Numbered from the stretch's first letter, positions 28,499 to 37,237 are shown. The stretch is 64,000 nt of DNA from Micromonospora inyonensis (GCF_900091415.1 NZ_FMHU01000002.1:620001-684000), one strand, 5' to 3'. The notes: a model not told the origin generated them from the letters alone. Numbers and translations are program-made.

Positions 28499-29910
28499 GT
28501 CACGACGCTAGCCGGTCGCCGTCGACGACCGCGCACCACCGGGGGTGTGACGCGCCGGGGAAGGTACGGACGGGCGGCCGTGACCAGCGCGGCATGCCGG
28601 CGTACGGCCGGTTCGGCCCGGTACGCGGCGAGCCGGCGCCCCACCTCGGTGAGGTGACCGGCCGCCCGGGCGGATCCGGCCCGGACGGTGGCGAGCAGGG
28701 CCTCTCCGGCCACCGCGCAGGCCTGTTCGACCTCGCCGAGGTCGAGGTAGACGCGGGCCAACCAGCCTCCGTAGATCGCCGTGGCGCGCGGCTGCCCGGG
28801 GCGGCAGCCGGCGCGCAGCAGCGGTTCGGCGCGCAGGGGTCGGCCCAGCACGGCCAGCGTCCGGCCGGTCATCGCGGCCAGTTCCGCCGGGTCGAGCCAG
28901 TAGAGCCAGGGCGGCTCCCGGCGCGGGTCGTGCCGGTCGGCGGCGCGCCGGGCGACGGTGAGCGCCTGTCCGGCCGTGGCGTGCCGGCCGGCGAGCGCGG
29001 CGGCCACCGCCGTCCGGTGCGACAGCACCGCCCGCAGCCCGGCCGGGGCGCCCGGACCGGCCCCGGTGTCCGCGACGCGGGCCAGCAGCAGCGCGCCGGA
29101 CGGGTCACCGATACCGGCGAGCAGGTGGCTCGCCGAGCCGAGCACGTGCCCGGCCAGCGCCCGGTCACCGGCCGCCGCGGCGGCCCGCAACCCCAGCCGG
29201 TACGCGGCCAGCCCACCGGCCGGGTCACCGGCGTCGGCGGCGAGCCACCCGGCGAGCTGCGCCGCCTCGCCCAGCACCGGCAGCAGTCGGCGCCGCCCGG
29301 ACGGGCCGGCCAGCCGGACTGCGCGGGCCACCCGCCGCAACCGGGACGCGCCCAGCCCGGCCAGGTCCGTGCCGCCGGACAGGTCGTCGAGCCGGCGCAG
29401 CCGGTCCAGCCAGCCGGCCGGGTCGTCCCACGACCGGGCGGGCTGGTCCCATGAACCCGTCGGGTCGTCCCACGACCAGGTGGGGTGGCCCCGCGAGCCC
29501 GTCGGGTCGTCCCAGGACCAGGTGGGGTGGCCCCGCGAGCCCGTCGGGCCGGGTGGCGGCAGCGACCCCTCCGGGTCGGCCAGCCACCGCTGGGCCAGGG
29601 CCAGCAGCGCCCGTCGCTCCCGGGACCCGTCGGTCACCGGGTACGCGTCGGTGCGGCGGCTCGCCACTGCGGCCCCGACCAGCCGTACCCGGGGGACCGC
29701 CAGCACGACGGCGAGCCAACCGAGCCAGAACTCCCCGGGCACGCGCACCTGCCGTTCCCAGCGGGAGACCTCGTGCCGGCTGAGCGTGGCTACCCCGGCG
29801 GCGGCGCAGAGCCGGGCGGCGAGCTGGGCCTGGCTCCAGCCCCGGGCCAGCCGGAGCCGGGCGAGCAGGGGCCCGAACAGCTCCGGGCCGGGCGACGGGG
29901 GCGGGATCAT
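28495..29910 (-). CDS. Helix-turn-helix (XRE-type) protein with internal repeats
   Basis: A 471-residue protein. The N-terminal XRE/SinR helix-turn-helix is LFGPLLARLRLARGWSQAQLAARLC...LSRHEVSRWERQVRVP (residues 10-55). A tandem peptide repeat follows (GSRGHPTWSWDDPT units plus degenerate copies), then a long helical region (about 190-450) of the kind seen in actinobacterial regulators with C-terminal TPR-like domains. The 42-bp DNA repeat underlying it lies near 29450-29540. It overlaps the idsA start, so it may regulate or at least be transcribed with carotenoid precursor synthesis. Function is otherwise unknown. Confidence 0.75.
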   Translation of the reverse strand: MIPPPSPGPELFGPLLARLRLARGWSQAQLAARLCAAAGVATLSRHEVSRWERQVRVPGEFWLGWLAVVLAVPRVRLVGAAVASRRTDAYPVTDGSRERRALLALAQRWLADPEGSLPPPGPTGSRGHPTWSWDDPTGSRGHPTWSWDDPTGSWDQPARSWDDPAGWLDRLRRLDDLSGGTDLAGLGASRLRRVARAVRLAGPSGRRRLLPVLGEAAQLAGWLAADAGDPAGGLAAYRLGLRAAAAAGDRALAGHVLGSASHLLAGIGDPSGALLLARVADTGAGPGAPAGLRAVLSHRTAVAAALAGRHATAGQALTVARRAADRHDPRREPPWLYWLDPAELAAMTGRTLAVLGRPLRAEPLLRAGCRPGQPRATAIYGGWLARVYLDLGEVEQACAVAGEALLATVRAGSARAAGHLTEVGRRLAAYRAEPAVRRHAALVTAARPYLPRRVTPPVVRGRRRRPASVVT

Positions 29911-30203
29911 GGGGCCTCCGGGAGGTCGGCGCGGCGGCCCCGGCGGCCGGGTGGCCCGGACCGGTGCGCCGTCGATTCAGACTGCGGACCCCCGCACGGC
30001 TGGCGACCGACCCCCATCGGCTCACCGTGCTGCCCCCCTGCCTACCCGAGGGGTACGACGAATCCGCCGCGGCGGGACCGCCGCCACCCGTCCGCCGTCC
30101 GCCACCCGTCCGCCACCCAGGGGCTGGCGCGCCTCGACCGGGGGTCCGGCGTGCCTCGACCGGACCGCCCGTCGGGGGGCCGCCCGCAGATGCCCCCGCC
30201 CGG

Positions 30204-30209
30204 TAGAGT
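30204..30209 (+). promoter_or_regulatory. -10 element placing metF as leaderless
   Basis: TAGAGT ends 6 nt before the GTG at 30216, so the message probably begins at the start codon; no ribosome site is visible. The ~290 nt between the HTH gene start and this site (29911-30203) hold no supported gene and no recognised riboswitch. Confidence 0.45.
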
Positions 30210-30215
30210 CGTGGA

Positions 30216-31133
30216 GTGGCGCTCGGTCTTCCCTCGGTCCTTCCCAACTCCCAGCCGTCGATCGGGGAGCTGATCCGCGACTGTCAGCCGACCTTCTCGT
30301 TCGAGTTCTTCCCGCCCAAGACCCCGGCCGGCGAGACCCTGCTCTGGCAGGCGATCCGCGAGCTGGAGTCACTGCGTCCCTCGTTCGTCTCGATCACCTA
30401 CGGTGCCGGCGGCTCGACGCGGGACACCACCGTGACGGTCACCGAACGGATCGCCACCGAGACCACCCTGCTGCCGATGGCGCACCTCACCGCCGTCAAC
30501 CACTCCGTCGCCGAACTGCGGCACGTGATCGGGCGACTGGCCGGGGTGGGCGTGCGCAACGTGCTGGCGGTCCGGGGCGACCCGCCCGGAGACCCCACCG
30601 GGGAGTGGGTCCCGCACCCCGAGGGGGTGCACTACGCCGAGGACCTGGTGCGGCTGATCCGTGACTCCGGTGACTTCAGCGTCGGGGTCGCCGCCTTCCC
30701 GTACCGCCACCCCCGCTCGCCGGACATCGCCTCCGACACCGACTACTTCGTCCGCAAGTGCCGGGCGGGAGCCGATTTCGCGATCACCCAGATGTTCTTC
30801 GACGCCGACGACTACCTCCGCCTGCGTGACCGGGTGGCCGCCGCCGGCTGCGACACCCCGATCCTTCCCGGGGTGATGCCGGTGACCCAGCTCGCCACCA
30901 TCGCCCGTTCCGAGCAGCTCTCCGGGGCACCCTTCCCGCCCGCGCTCGCCGAGCGGTTCGCCAAGGTCGGCGACGACCCGGAGGCGGTCCGTCGGCTCGG
31001 CATCGAGCAGGCCAGTGAGATGTGCCGGCGGCTGCTCGACGAGGGCGTGCCGGGCATCCACTTCATCACCCTGAACCGCTCCACCGCCACCCGGGAGGTC
31101 TGGCGGAACATCCAGGTCGGCGCGCGGGTGTGA
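30216..31133 (+). CDS. metF: Methylenetetrahydrofolate reductase
   Basis: Reduces 5,10-methylenetetrahydrofolate to 5-methyl-tetrahydrofolate for methionine synthesis. The 305-residue TIM barrel shows FSFEFFPPKTPAGE with the catalytic Glu, FVSITYGAGGSTRD, HLTAVNHSVAEL, VLAVRGDPPGDPTGEW, and TQMFFDADDYLRLRD. The position two genes from idsA parallels Rv2172c in M. tuberculosis. GTG 30216 (MALGLPSVLP) is chosen because it sits 6 nt after a -10 box; the flavin and substrate residues lie downstream of it in any case. Confidence 0.93.
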   Translation: MALGLPSVLPNSQPSIGELIRDCQPTFSFEFFPPKTPAGETLLWQAIRELESLRPSFVSITYGAGGSTRDTTVTVTERIATETTLLPMAHLTAVNHSVAELRHVIGRLAGVGVRNVLAVRGDPPGDPTGEWVPHPEGVHYAEDLVRLIRDSGDFSVGVAAFPYRHPRSPDIASDTDYFVRKCRAGADFAITQMFFDADDYLRLRDRVAAAGCDTPILPGVMPVTQLATIARSEQLSGAPFPPALAERFAKVGDDPEAVRRLGIEQASEMCRRLLDEGVPGIHFITLNRSTATREVWRNIQVGARV

Positions 31134-31213
31134 GCGGCACCGGGTGTCCCGGCGCGGACCACGACCGGGTACCGCCGACCGCGACACCCGACGAGCCCTC
31201 CTACGGTTGATCC

Positions 31214-31927
31214 GTGGTGGGCACTCCGCTGAGATGGGACGACTACGCGACCGCCTGGGCCCGGTTGCACGGGGGCTTCGATCCCCGGACGGCAGCCCCG
31301 GTGGTCCGCGGCTGGCTGCGTTTCGCGTACCACGTTGGCTATCTGCTGGGCCGGTTGCGGGTCAACCCGACGGCGGTCACCGCCGCCGGGGTGCTGCTCT
31401 GCTTCTGCGTGCCGCTGCTCGCCGTACGCCCCTCCGACGGCCCGTTCCTGGGCGCGCTCTTCGTCCTGCTCGCCGCGGTGGCCGACAGCGTGGACGGCGC
31501 GGTGGCGGTGGTGACCGGTCGTAACACCCGCCTCGGCTACGTCTACGACTCGCTGGCCGACCGGCTCGGTGAGGTCGCCTGGTTGCTGGCGTTCTGGCTG
31601 ATGGGGGCGCCGGGAGCACTGGTGGTGGCCGGAGGCGCGCTCTCCTGGCTGCACGAGTACGTACGCGCCCGCGCCGTCGCCGCCGGCATGCGCGAGATCG
31701 GCGCGGTGACGGTAGGGGAGCGGCCGACCCGGGTCAGTGTCGCGCTGGTCGGGCTGCTGGTGGCCGGGCTGACCGGGCTGGTCCGGCCCGAGTTGGCCGC
31801 CGGCACGATCACCCTGGCGACGGCCGTCTGGGTGCTGCTCGCCGGTTTCGGGCTGGGGCAGCTCCTCTCCGCCGTCCGTCGCGCCCTGCTCGCCGCCGAC
31901 GCCCCCGGTCCGGCCCACGTCCGCTGA
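31214..31927 (+). CDS. CDP-alcohol phosphatidyltransferase family protein
   Basis: An integral membrane enzyme that attaches an alcohol to a CDP-activated lipid or polyol. 237 residues with about six hydrophobic segments and a CDP-alcohol phosphotransferase motif in ADSVDGAVAVVTGRNTRLGYVYDSLADRLGE (metal-binding D-x2-D-G...G-x3-D-x3-D). The motif lacks the usual AR dipeptide (here AV), so the substrate may differ from classical PgsA. GTG 31214 sits 6 nt after TACGGT (31202-31207), another apparently leaderless start. Ends before a copy of the 46-bp repeat. Confidence 0.82.
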   Translation: MVGTPLRWDDYATAWARLHGGFDPRTAAPVVRGWLRFAYHVGYLLGRLRVNPTAVTAAGVLLCFCVPLLAVRPSDGPFLGALFVLLAAVADSVDGAVAVVTGRNTRLGYVYDSLADRLGEVAWLLAFWLMGAPGALVVAGGALSWLHEYVRARAVAAGMREIGAVTVGERPTRVSVALVGLLVAGLTGLVRPELAAGTITLATAVWVLLAGFGLGQLLSAVRRALLAADAPGPAHVR

Positions 31928-32013
31928 CACCGCCCGGTCTGCCACCGGTGCCGGTGCCCGTGCCTGTGCCGAAGGGGTGGTGGTTGGTTGGTGTGGCGTG
32001 GCGTGGCGTGGAT

Positions 32014-32059
32014 GCAGGGGGCCCTTCCTCGACAAAAAGCGGTAGCAGGGGACCCCTGC
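32014..32059 (+). repeat. 46-bp double-palindrome intergenic repeat, copy B
   Basis: Same plan as copy A: GCAGGGGGCCCTTCC, spacer TCGACAAAAAGCGGTA, then GCAGGGGACCCCTGC. Its right side runs into a 25-bp tandem duplication (CTGCAACCACCGGGCAGGGG units at about 32055-32104). Located between the phosphatidyltransferase and the convergent desaturase gene. Confidence 0.8.
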
Positions 32060-32110
32060 AACCACCGGGCAGGGGCGGCCCTGCAACCACCGGGCAGGGG
32101 TGGCCGTGAG

Positions 32111-33610
32111 TCAGGCCGGGCCGATCCGGTCGGCGACGATGCGGGCGGAGAGGGTCACCATGGGCAGGCCGCCGCCCGGGTGGGTGGAGCCGCCGACCAG
32201 GTGCACGCCGTACGCCGGGGCGCGGTTGGCCGGACGCAGCAGCCCGCCGGCCGTGCCGTAGATCGCGCCGCCCGGCGCGCCGGTGGCGCTGCCCAGGTCG
32301 GCCGGGGTACGGATCTCGCGGAACAGCAACCGGTCCCGCACGTCGATGCCCCGCTCGGCGAGCACGTCCAGGATCCGGTCCGCGTACGCCTCGGCAAGCC
32401 CCGGGCGACGCCAGTCGACGGCGGACGCGGCGGTGCCGTGTCGCGCCGCGTTGACCAGCACGAACCATGCCTCGTGGTCGGCCGGGCGGACCACCGCGTC
32501 GTCGGCCACGGTGACGAAGACCGTCGGGTCGACCGCGGGCCGGGCGCGGACACCCCGCCCCGGGTCACCGAAGACCGCGTCGAACTCGGCGTCGTAGTCG
32601 CGGGGGAAGAACACGTTGTGGTGGGCCAGGCCGGTCGGCCCGCGTACCCCGAGCAGCAGCACGAACCCGGCGAGGCTGCGGTCGGCGAGCCCGGCGAGCC
32701 GGCCGGGGCTGGGCAGCAGGTCCCGGTAGACGGTCAGCGCGTCGACGTTGGCCACCACCACGTCGGCGGGGACCGGCGCGGCGATGCCGCGCACGCGTAC
32801 CCCGTGGACCCGCCCGCCGGCCGCGTCGATCTGGGTGACCGCGGTGCCGGTCTGCACGACCACACCGAGGTCCAGGCAGCGCGACAGCAGCGCGTCGGCG
32901 AGCGTGCCCAGCCCGCCGCGCAGGTACCAGCCGCCGAAGGCCAGCTCGGCGTAGGGGACGGCGACCAGCGCGGCCGGGGCGCGACGCGGGTCCGCGCCGG
33001 TGTAGGTGGCGTACCGGTCGAGCAGCATCCGCATCCGGGGGTCGCTCAGGTGGCGGCGGCCCAGCCCGCGCAGGGTCCGGCCGGGTGCGATCGCGGCCAG
33101 GTCGCCGAGCCGCCAGGCCAGCGCGGCCAGGTCCCGGGGGGAGTCGACCGGCCGGCGCAGGATGTGCTGCCAGGACGTCTCCCAGACCCGGCCGGCGCGG
33201 CGCCACAGCCCCCGCCAGTCGGCCGCCGACCGCTCCCCGAACGCCGCGCCGATCCGCTCGGTGAACTCCACCGGGTCGGCGCAGGAGTCCAGGGTCGTGC
33301 CCCCGCCGGGGGCCGTGCCGTCCGGGAAGACGTGTCGCACGATCGGGTCCAACGGGACGAGGTTCAGGTACTCGTCGAGCTTCGCCCCGGTCGCCTCGAA
33401 CAGCTCGGTGAAGACCTCGGGGAGGGTGAGCAGACTCGGGCCGGTGTCGAAGTGGAACGGCCCGGCGGGTGTGTCGCGCGTGTACCGGCCGAGCTTCCCG
33501 CCGACCGTGTCGGCCTGCTCGAAGACGGTCACCTCGTGTCCCGCGGCGGCCAGCCGGGCGGCGGTGGCGAGCCCACCCACCCCGGCACCGACGACCACAA
33601 CCCGAGCCAT
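32111..33610 (-). CDS. Phytoene desaturase-type FAD oxidoreductase (CrtI family)
   Basis: A 499-residue flavoprotein. N-terminal dinucleotide site RVVVVGAGVGGLATAARLAAAGH and VFEQADTVGGKLG, then FHFDTGPSLLTLPEVF, and a C-terminal FAD block (YGTAGGLLRPANRAPAYGVHLVGGSTHPGGGLPMV), all diagnostic of the CrtI/CrtD/CrtO family. Which carotenoid reaction it performs (phytoene desaturation or 3,4-desaturation after hydration) cannot be settled by sequence; the flanking CruF- and CruC-like genes make a late-pathway 3',4'-desaturase or the phytoene desaturase both plausible. It is the last gene of the operon, 13 nt after the glycosyltransferase. Confidence 0.85.
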   Translation of the reverse strand: MARVVVVGAGVGGLATAARLAAAGHEVTVFEQADTVGGKLGRYTRDTPAGPFHFDTGPSLLTLPEVFTELFEATGAKLDEYLNLVPLDPIVRHVFPDGTAPGGGTTLDSCADPVEFTERIGAAFGERSAADWRGLWRRAGRVWETSWQHILRRPVDSPRDLAALAWRLGDLAAIAPGRTLRGLGRRHLSDPRMRMLLDRYATYTGADPRRAPAALVAVPYAELAFGGWYLRGGLGTLADALLSRCLDLGVVVQTGTAVTQIDAAGGRVHGVRVRGIAAPVPADVVVANVDALTVYRDLLPSPGRLAGLADRSLAGFVLLLGVRGPTGLAHHNVFFPRDYDAEFDAVFGDPGRGVRARPAVDPTVFVTVADDAVVRPADHEAWFVLVNAARHGTAASAVDWRRPGLAEAYADRILDVLAERGIDVRDRLLFREIRTPADLGSATGAPGGAIYGTAGGLLRPANRAPAYGVHLVGGSTHPGGGLPMVTLSARIVADRIGPA

Positions 33611-33623
33611 GTGTCGCGCCCTC

Positions 33624-34763
33624 CTAGCCGACCGGGCGACCGCGCCAGGAGAGGCGGCGTCGCTTCCGCAGATGGTACGACCGGATGGTCAGCCAACCGA
33701 GGACCACGACCGATACGGGGTGGGCGAGCGCGTCGGGCCACCACCGGCCCCCGGTCGCGTGGGCGCTGACCACCCGACCCGCGACACCGAGCAGGTAGCC
33801 GGTCCCCGCCAGCGTGGCGACCGTCGGCGCGCCGACCAGCAGCGCGGCCACGACCAGCAGCGGTGGCGCCACGTAGAGCAGGCCGAGCAGGGCCACCACG
33901 GCCGCCGCCGCGCCCGGGTGGCCGAACGAGGCCCAGAGCGACTTGGTGTAGCCGTCGCGCAGCTGCGGCCAGGTGTCGTACATCCGGCAGTCGGCCAGCG
34001 GGGAGCCGTCGGCCAGGGCGATCTGGCCGCCGGCCCGCTTGACCGTGCGGGCCAGCTCGATGTCCTCCAGCACCCGGTCCCGGACGGCCGCGTGCCCGCC
34101 GGCGGCGCGGTAGCCGGCCCGGTCGACCACCAGGAACTGCCCGCCCGCCGCCGCCAGCGAGGGCCGGGCCGAGCGTTCCATCGCGCGTAGCGGCAGGAAG
34201 GTCAGCCACAGCCACTGCAACAGCGGCTGGACCAGCCGGTCGCTCACCGTCGTCACCAGGATCCTCGGGTACGGCGACAGCAGCGTCACCCGCGCGGCGC
34301 GCAGCTCGCCGACGGCCGCCGCCACCGCGTCCGGGGCGAGGACGACGTCGGCGTCGACGAAGACCAGCACGGTGGCCGCCGGGTCGGCCCGCTGCGCGAG
34401 CTGGTGGCAGGCGTGCGGCTTGCCCAGCCAGCCCGGTGGCGGGGTCACCCCGGTCAGCAGGGTGGCCCGGGGGTCGCCGTCGACCACGGCGCGCACCACC
34501 TCGGCGGTGCCGTCGGTCGAGCCGTCGTCGAGCACCACGATCCGCATGTCCGGTACGCCCCGTTGGGCGAGCAGCGCCCGCAGGCACGGGGTGACCCGGG
34601 TGGCCTCGTCGCGCAGCGGCAGCAGCACCGCCACCGGTTCGCCGACCTCGGCGGGCCGGTCGGCCGGTCGGCGCAACCAGCGGGTGGCGTTGAGCAGGGT
34701 GTGTCCGGTCAGCGCGGCGAGCACGGCCAGCGGGACCAGCACGGCGACGACCGGACCGGTCAT
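33624..34763 (-). CDS. cruC: Carotenoid glycosyltransferase, GT2-type (CruC-like)
   Basis: A 379-residue membrane-anchored family 2 glycosyltransferase. An N-terminal helix (VVAVLVPLAVLAALTGHTLL) leads to VAVLLPLRDEATRV, IVVLDDGSTDGT, LVFVDADVVL (DxD region), the acceptor block GGQFLVVDRAGYRAAGGHAAV and VLEDIELARTVKRAGG, and C-terminal helices. Next to a CruF-like hydratase, it likely glycosylates the hydroxyl introduced there. The ATG at 34763 overlaps the cruF stop (ATGA). The cruC symbol rests on this pairing. Confidence 0.8.
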   Translation of the reverse strand: MTGPVVAVLVPLAVLAALTGHTLLNATRWLRRPADRPAEVGEPVAVLLPLRDEATRVTPCLRALLAQRGVPDMRIVVLDDGSTDGTAEVVRAVVDGDPRATLLTGVTPPPGWLGKPHACHQLAQRADPAATVLVFVDADVVLAPDAVAAAVGELRAARVTLLSPYPRILVTTVSDRLVQPLLQWLWLTFLPLRAMERSARPSLAAAGGQFLVVDRAGYRAAGGHAAVRDRVLEDIELARTVKRAGGQIALADGSPLADCRMYDTWPQLRDGYTKSLWASFGHPGAAAAVVALLGLLYVAPPLLVVAALLVGAPTVATLAGTGYLLGVAGRVVSAHATGGRWWPDALAHPVSVVVLGWLTIRSYHLRKRRRLSWRGRPVG

Positions 34764-35665
34764 GCGGTGGCGTCCACCCGCGGCTGGCCGGAGCCGTTCC
34801 CCGTGCCGGCCGGTGGACGTCGTCGGTGGCCCCGGGCGAGCGTCACCGCCAGCGGCACCGCCGCGACCGCCATGCCGGCCGCGCCCCAGAACGCCGACGC
34901 GGGCAGCCCGAGGAAGACCGCGTGGGCCAGCACGCTGGAGAAGTACGTCCACAGGTACAGCGCGTACATCGGGTGGTCCGCCGGGCCGGTCCGGTCGGCC
35001 GACGCTCCGGCCAGCGGGCGCAGCAGCGTCGTCATCAGCACCCCGAACAGCAGCCAGCCGAGGTAGTTGCTGACCGGGACGCCGGGCAGTCCGGGCAGCG
35101 CCGGGGCGGCGTCCCGCCAGCGCCAGTACCCCTCGGCGACCATCTGCGGGTCGAGGAAGAGATCCCAGGTGGCCAGGCCGACGGCGGCCAGCGCGATCCG
35201 CCGTACGCCGGGCCGGACCAGCCGTACCGCGGCGAGCCACGCCGGCCAGGCCATCCAGGTCCAGGCCAGCGGGATGATCAGGGGCACCCCGGCGAGCTTC
35301 GGGCCGAGGTGACCGGAGTAGTCGTAGCTGCCGAACGGGAAACCGGTGGCCACGCCGAGCGCCTCGATGGCGAACCCGCCGCCGGTGGCGACCGCGACCA
35401 GCGCCGCCGCCGTCCGGGGCCCCCGGGTGAGCAGCGCGTGGCCGACCGAGAGGAGGTAGCCGAGCACGACCGTGGCCACGGTCAACGCCGCCCGGGTGCC
35501 CCCGCCGGTCAGCGGGTAGCCGATCTGGGCGAGGACGAGGACGCCGAGCAGCACCCAGCTCAGCCGGGGTGGCCGGGCGTCCCCGTCGACACCCCGTCCG
35601 GGCCGGGGTCCGTCGGTGGACCGGTCGCCGCCGGCTACGGCGGATGCGGCCCGGTCACCGCTCAC
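34760..35665 (-). CDS. cruF: Carotenoid biosynthesis protein, CruF/DUF422-like hydratase
   Basis: A 301-residue integral membrane protein with about seven hydrophobic segments. Family residues include YPLTGGGTRAAL, TGFPFGSYDYSGHLGPKLAGVPLIIPLAW, ATWDLFLDPQMVAEGYWRW and PVSNYLGWLLFG, diagnostic of the bacterial carotenoid 1',2'-hydratase family DUF422/CruF. The start GTG 35665 overlaps the GNAT stop (GTGA). It would hydroxylate the psi end of the carotenoid before glycosylation. Its basic C-terminus includes HRRRPPAGTGNGSGQPR. Confidence 0.86.
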   Translation of the reverse strand: MSGDRAASAVAGGDRSTDGPRPGRGVDGDARPPRLSWVLLGVLVLAQIGYPLTGGGTRAALTVATVVLGYLLSVGHALLTRGPRTAAALVAVATGGGFAIEALGVATGFPFGSYDYSGHLGPKLAGVPLIIPLAWTWMAWPAWLAAVRLVRPGVRRIALAAVGLATWDLFLDPQMVAEGYWRWRDAAPALPGLPGVPVSNYLGWLLFGVLMTTLLRPLAGASADRTGPADHPMYALYLWTYFSSVLAHAVFLGLPASAFWGAAGMAVAAVPLAVTLARGHRRRPPAGTGNGSGQPRVDATA

Positions 35666-36264
35666 GACGGGTACGGGCCGGAGACGGCCGGCCCGGCGGA
35701 CGCCGTGGGGCCGGAGGGCGCCGGTGGCGGCAGCGGAAGGGTCCGACCGAGCACGCCGAACGCGCGTTCGTCGCCGGGGAAGTGGAAGTTCCGCAGGACG
35801 TCGACGAAGCCGAACCGGCGGTAGAGCCGCCAGGCACGGGAGCGTTCCTCGTCGGCCTCCGGGGTGGACAGCAGGGTGGTGCTCCCCTCGGCCATGGTCA
35901 GCAGCACCCGCAGCTGCCCCGCGCCGAGGCCGTGCCCCTGTGCCGAAGGCCGGACGTGCAGCTCGACGACCTCGAAGCAGTGGGTCAGCCAGAGCCCGCG
36001 CCGGGTCGGGTCCAGCGCCCGACTGACCTGGTCGTGCCACCACTGCCCGGGTGTGCCGAGGTAGCCGTACCCGAAGCCGGCCAGGTGGCCCTCGCTGGTG
36101 AGGCTGGCCACCGCGCGGAAGCCCGGCCGGCGGACGTGGGTGGCGATGTAGCCGCGCCGGGACTCCAGCAGGTCCGGCCGGTACCCCATCGCCTCGCCGT
36201 AGACGGCGACCACGTCGTCCAGCCGCCGGACGAGATCGTCCGGGGTCCACCGCACCAACCTCAT
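35662..36264 (-). CDS. GNAT family N-acetyltransferase
   Basis: A 200-residue acyl-CoA-dependent acetyltransferase. The core motif A is CFEVVELHVRPSAQGHGLGAGQLRVLL (R/Q-x-x-G-x-G/A near residue 108), with EADEERSRAWRLYRRFGFVDVLRNF as motif B. It sits inside the carotenoid operon, coupled at both ends (ATGA with crtA-like, GTGA with cruF). It may be recruited to modify the carotenoid glycoside, but the substrate is unknown. Confidence 0.8.
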   Translation of the reverse strand: MRLVRWTPDDLVRRLDDVVAVYGEAMGYRPDLLESRRGYIATHVRRPGFRAVASLTSEGHLAGFGYGYLGTPGQWWHDQVSRALDPTRRGLWLTHCFEVVELHVRPSAQGHGLGAGQLRVLLTMAEGSTTLLSTPEADEERSRAWRLYRRFGFVDVLRNFHFPGDERAFGVLGRTLPLPPPAPSGPTASAGPAVSGPYPS

Positions 36265-37043
36265 GCGCGCCCGCCCTCCACCGTCTCCGTGTCGTCACCG
36301 GTCCAGCCCAGCACCGCCCGGGCCCCGGTCACGGCACGCACCTCGAACCGGGCGAACAGTTCCTCCGCGTACCAGCCCTCGGTGGGGGTGCGGGCGATCG
36401 CGGCCCGGTGCTCCGGGTGACGGTACGCGAACTCGACCAGGCTCGCCGGATCACGCCACAGGCTGACCGTGCCCTGCCAGCCCAGCGGGGCCTCGCCGAC
36501 GCCGAACCGGGCGAGCAGGCCGGGCGCGTGGTGCAGCGCGGCGGCCACCGGGGGGACGGCCCGCCAGAAGGTGAGCGCCCGCCGGGGGCGCAGCCGGGCG
36601 CGGGTCAGCGCCAGCACCGGTCCGGTCACCCGCCCGCCGGCCGGGGCGCCGAACGGCCGTCGGCGGGACCACTCACCCCGGCTGGCCACCGGACGTAGGT
36701 CGAGCCGGACGCTCGCGCGGGCGAGCCGGGCCCAGGAGCGGCCGACCGGGGAGTCGTCGAAGCCGGCCGCCGCCTCGGCCGACGTCCAGACGGTCAGCGC
36801 GGCCCAGCGGGTCGGGTCCACGTCGCCGGGGCCGAACCCGGTGCCCGTTCCGGTGCCGAGCAGCTTGGCGAAGCGCACCCCGTCGGTGGCGCGCAGCCGG
36901 CGCGGACCGAGCGCCATCCGGGGCAGCACCCGGGGCAGGTCGCTCCGACCCACCTGCCAGACGTGCAGGGTGACCAGCCCGCCGACGGGCTCCGGGCCGG
37001 AGGGCGGTCCGGACACGTCATCCCGGCCGGGGCGCTCGTTCAC
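36261..37043 (-). CDS. crtA: Spheroidene monooxygenase-like protein (CrtA family)
   Basis: A 260-residue protein resembling the oxygen-dependent CrtA ketolase of purple bacteria. Similar blocks are LVTLHVWQVGRSDLPRVLPRMALG, FAKLLGTGTGTGFGPGDVDPTRWAALTVW, FDDSPVGRSWARLARASVRLDL, and RPRRALTFWRAVPPVAAALHHAPGLL...RFGVGEAPLGWQGTVSLWRD. The C-terminal GWYAEELFARFEV also fits. It would add an oxo group at C-2 of the carotenoid. GTG 37043 (VNERPGRDDV) is chosen; it overlaps the stop of a small upstream frame (GTGA). First large gene of the carotenoid operon. Confidence 0.75.
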   Translation of the reverse strand: MNERPGRDDVSGPPSGPEPVGGLVTLHVWQVGRSDLPRVLPRMALGPRRLRATDGVRFAKLLGTGTGTGFGPGDVDPTRWAALTVWTSAEAAAGFDDSPVGRSWARLARASVRLDLRPVASRGEWSRRRPFGAPAGGRVTGPVLALTRARLRPRRALTFWRAVPPVAAALHHAPGLLARFGVGEAPLGWQGTVSLWRDPASLVEFAYRHPEHRAAIARTPTEGWYAEELFARFEVRAVTGARAVLGWTGDDTETVEGGRA

Positions 37044-37171
37044 GCCACCCCGGCCGGGATGCCGGCGGTCATCCGCGGCAGGGCGGGATGCCCGAGCGGG
37101 GCGAGCCCGCCGGAACCGTCGCGCGCGTCCTGCACCGCCCGCACGGTGGGGTGTGGCTGCATGCTGGCCAT
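37040..37171 (-). CDS. Small protein (about 43 residues) coupled to the crtA-like gene
   Basis: A short frame starting at ATG 37171 (MASMQPHPTVRAV) with the ribosome site GGGGAGA directly upstream; ATG 37162 is an alternative. Its TGA overlaps the GTG of the crtA-like gene (GTGA), like every other junction in this operon. No homology or domain recognised: Pro/Gly/Ala-rich with no membrane helix. It may be a leader peptide for translational coupling or noise. Low confidence. Confidence 0.35.
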   Translation of the reverse strand: MASMQPHPTVRAVQDARDGSGGLAPLGHPALPRMTAGIPAGVA

Positions 37172-37237
37172 TCTCCCCGGTACGCCGCCGCCCGTCGCGC
37201 CGGCCACGCCAGGCCGGGGTGAGGGTTCGGTCCGCAC

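Noticed and set aside
29911..30203. SAM or SAH riboswitch ahead of metF
   Set aside because: No matching core, and the -10 box at 30204 implies a leaderless message.
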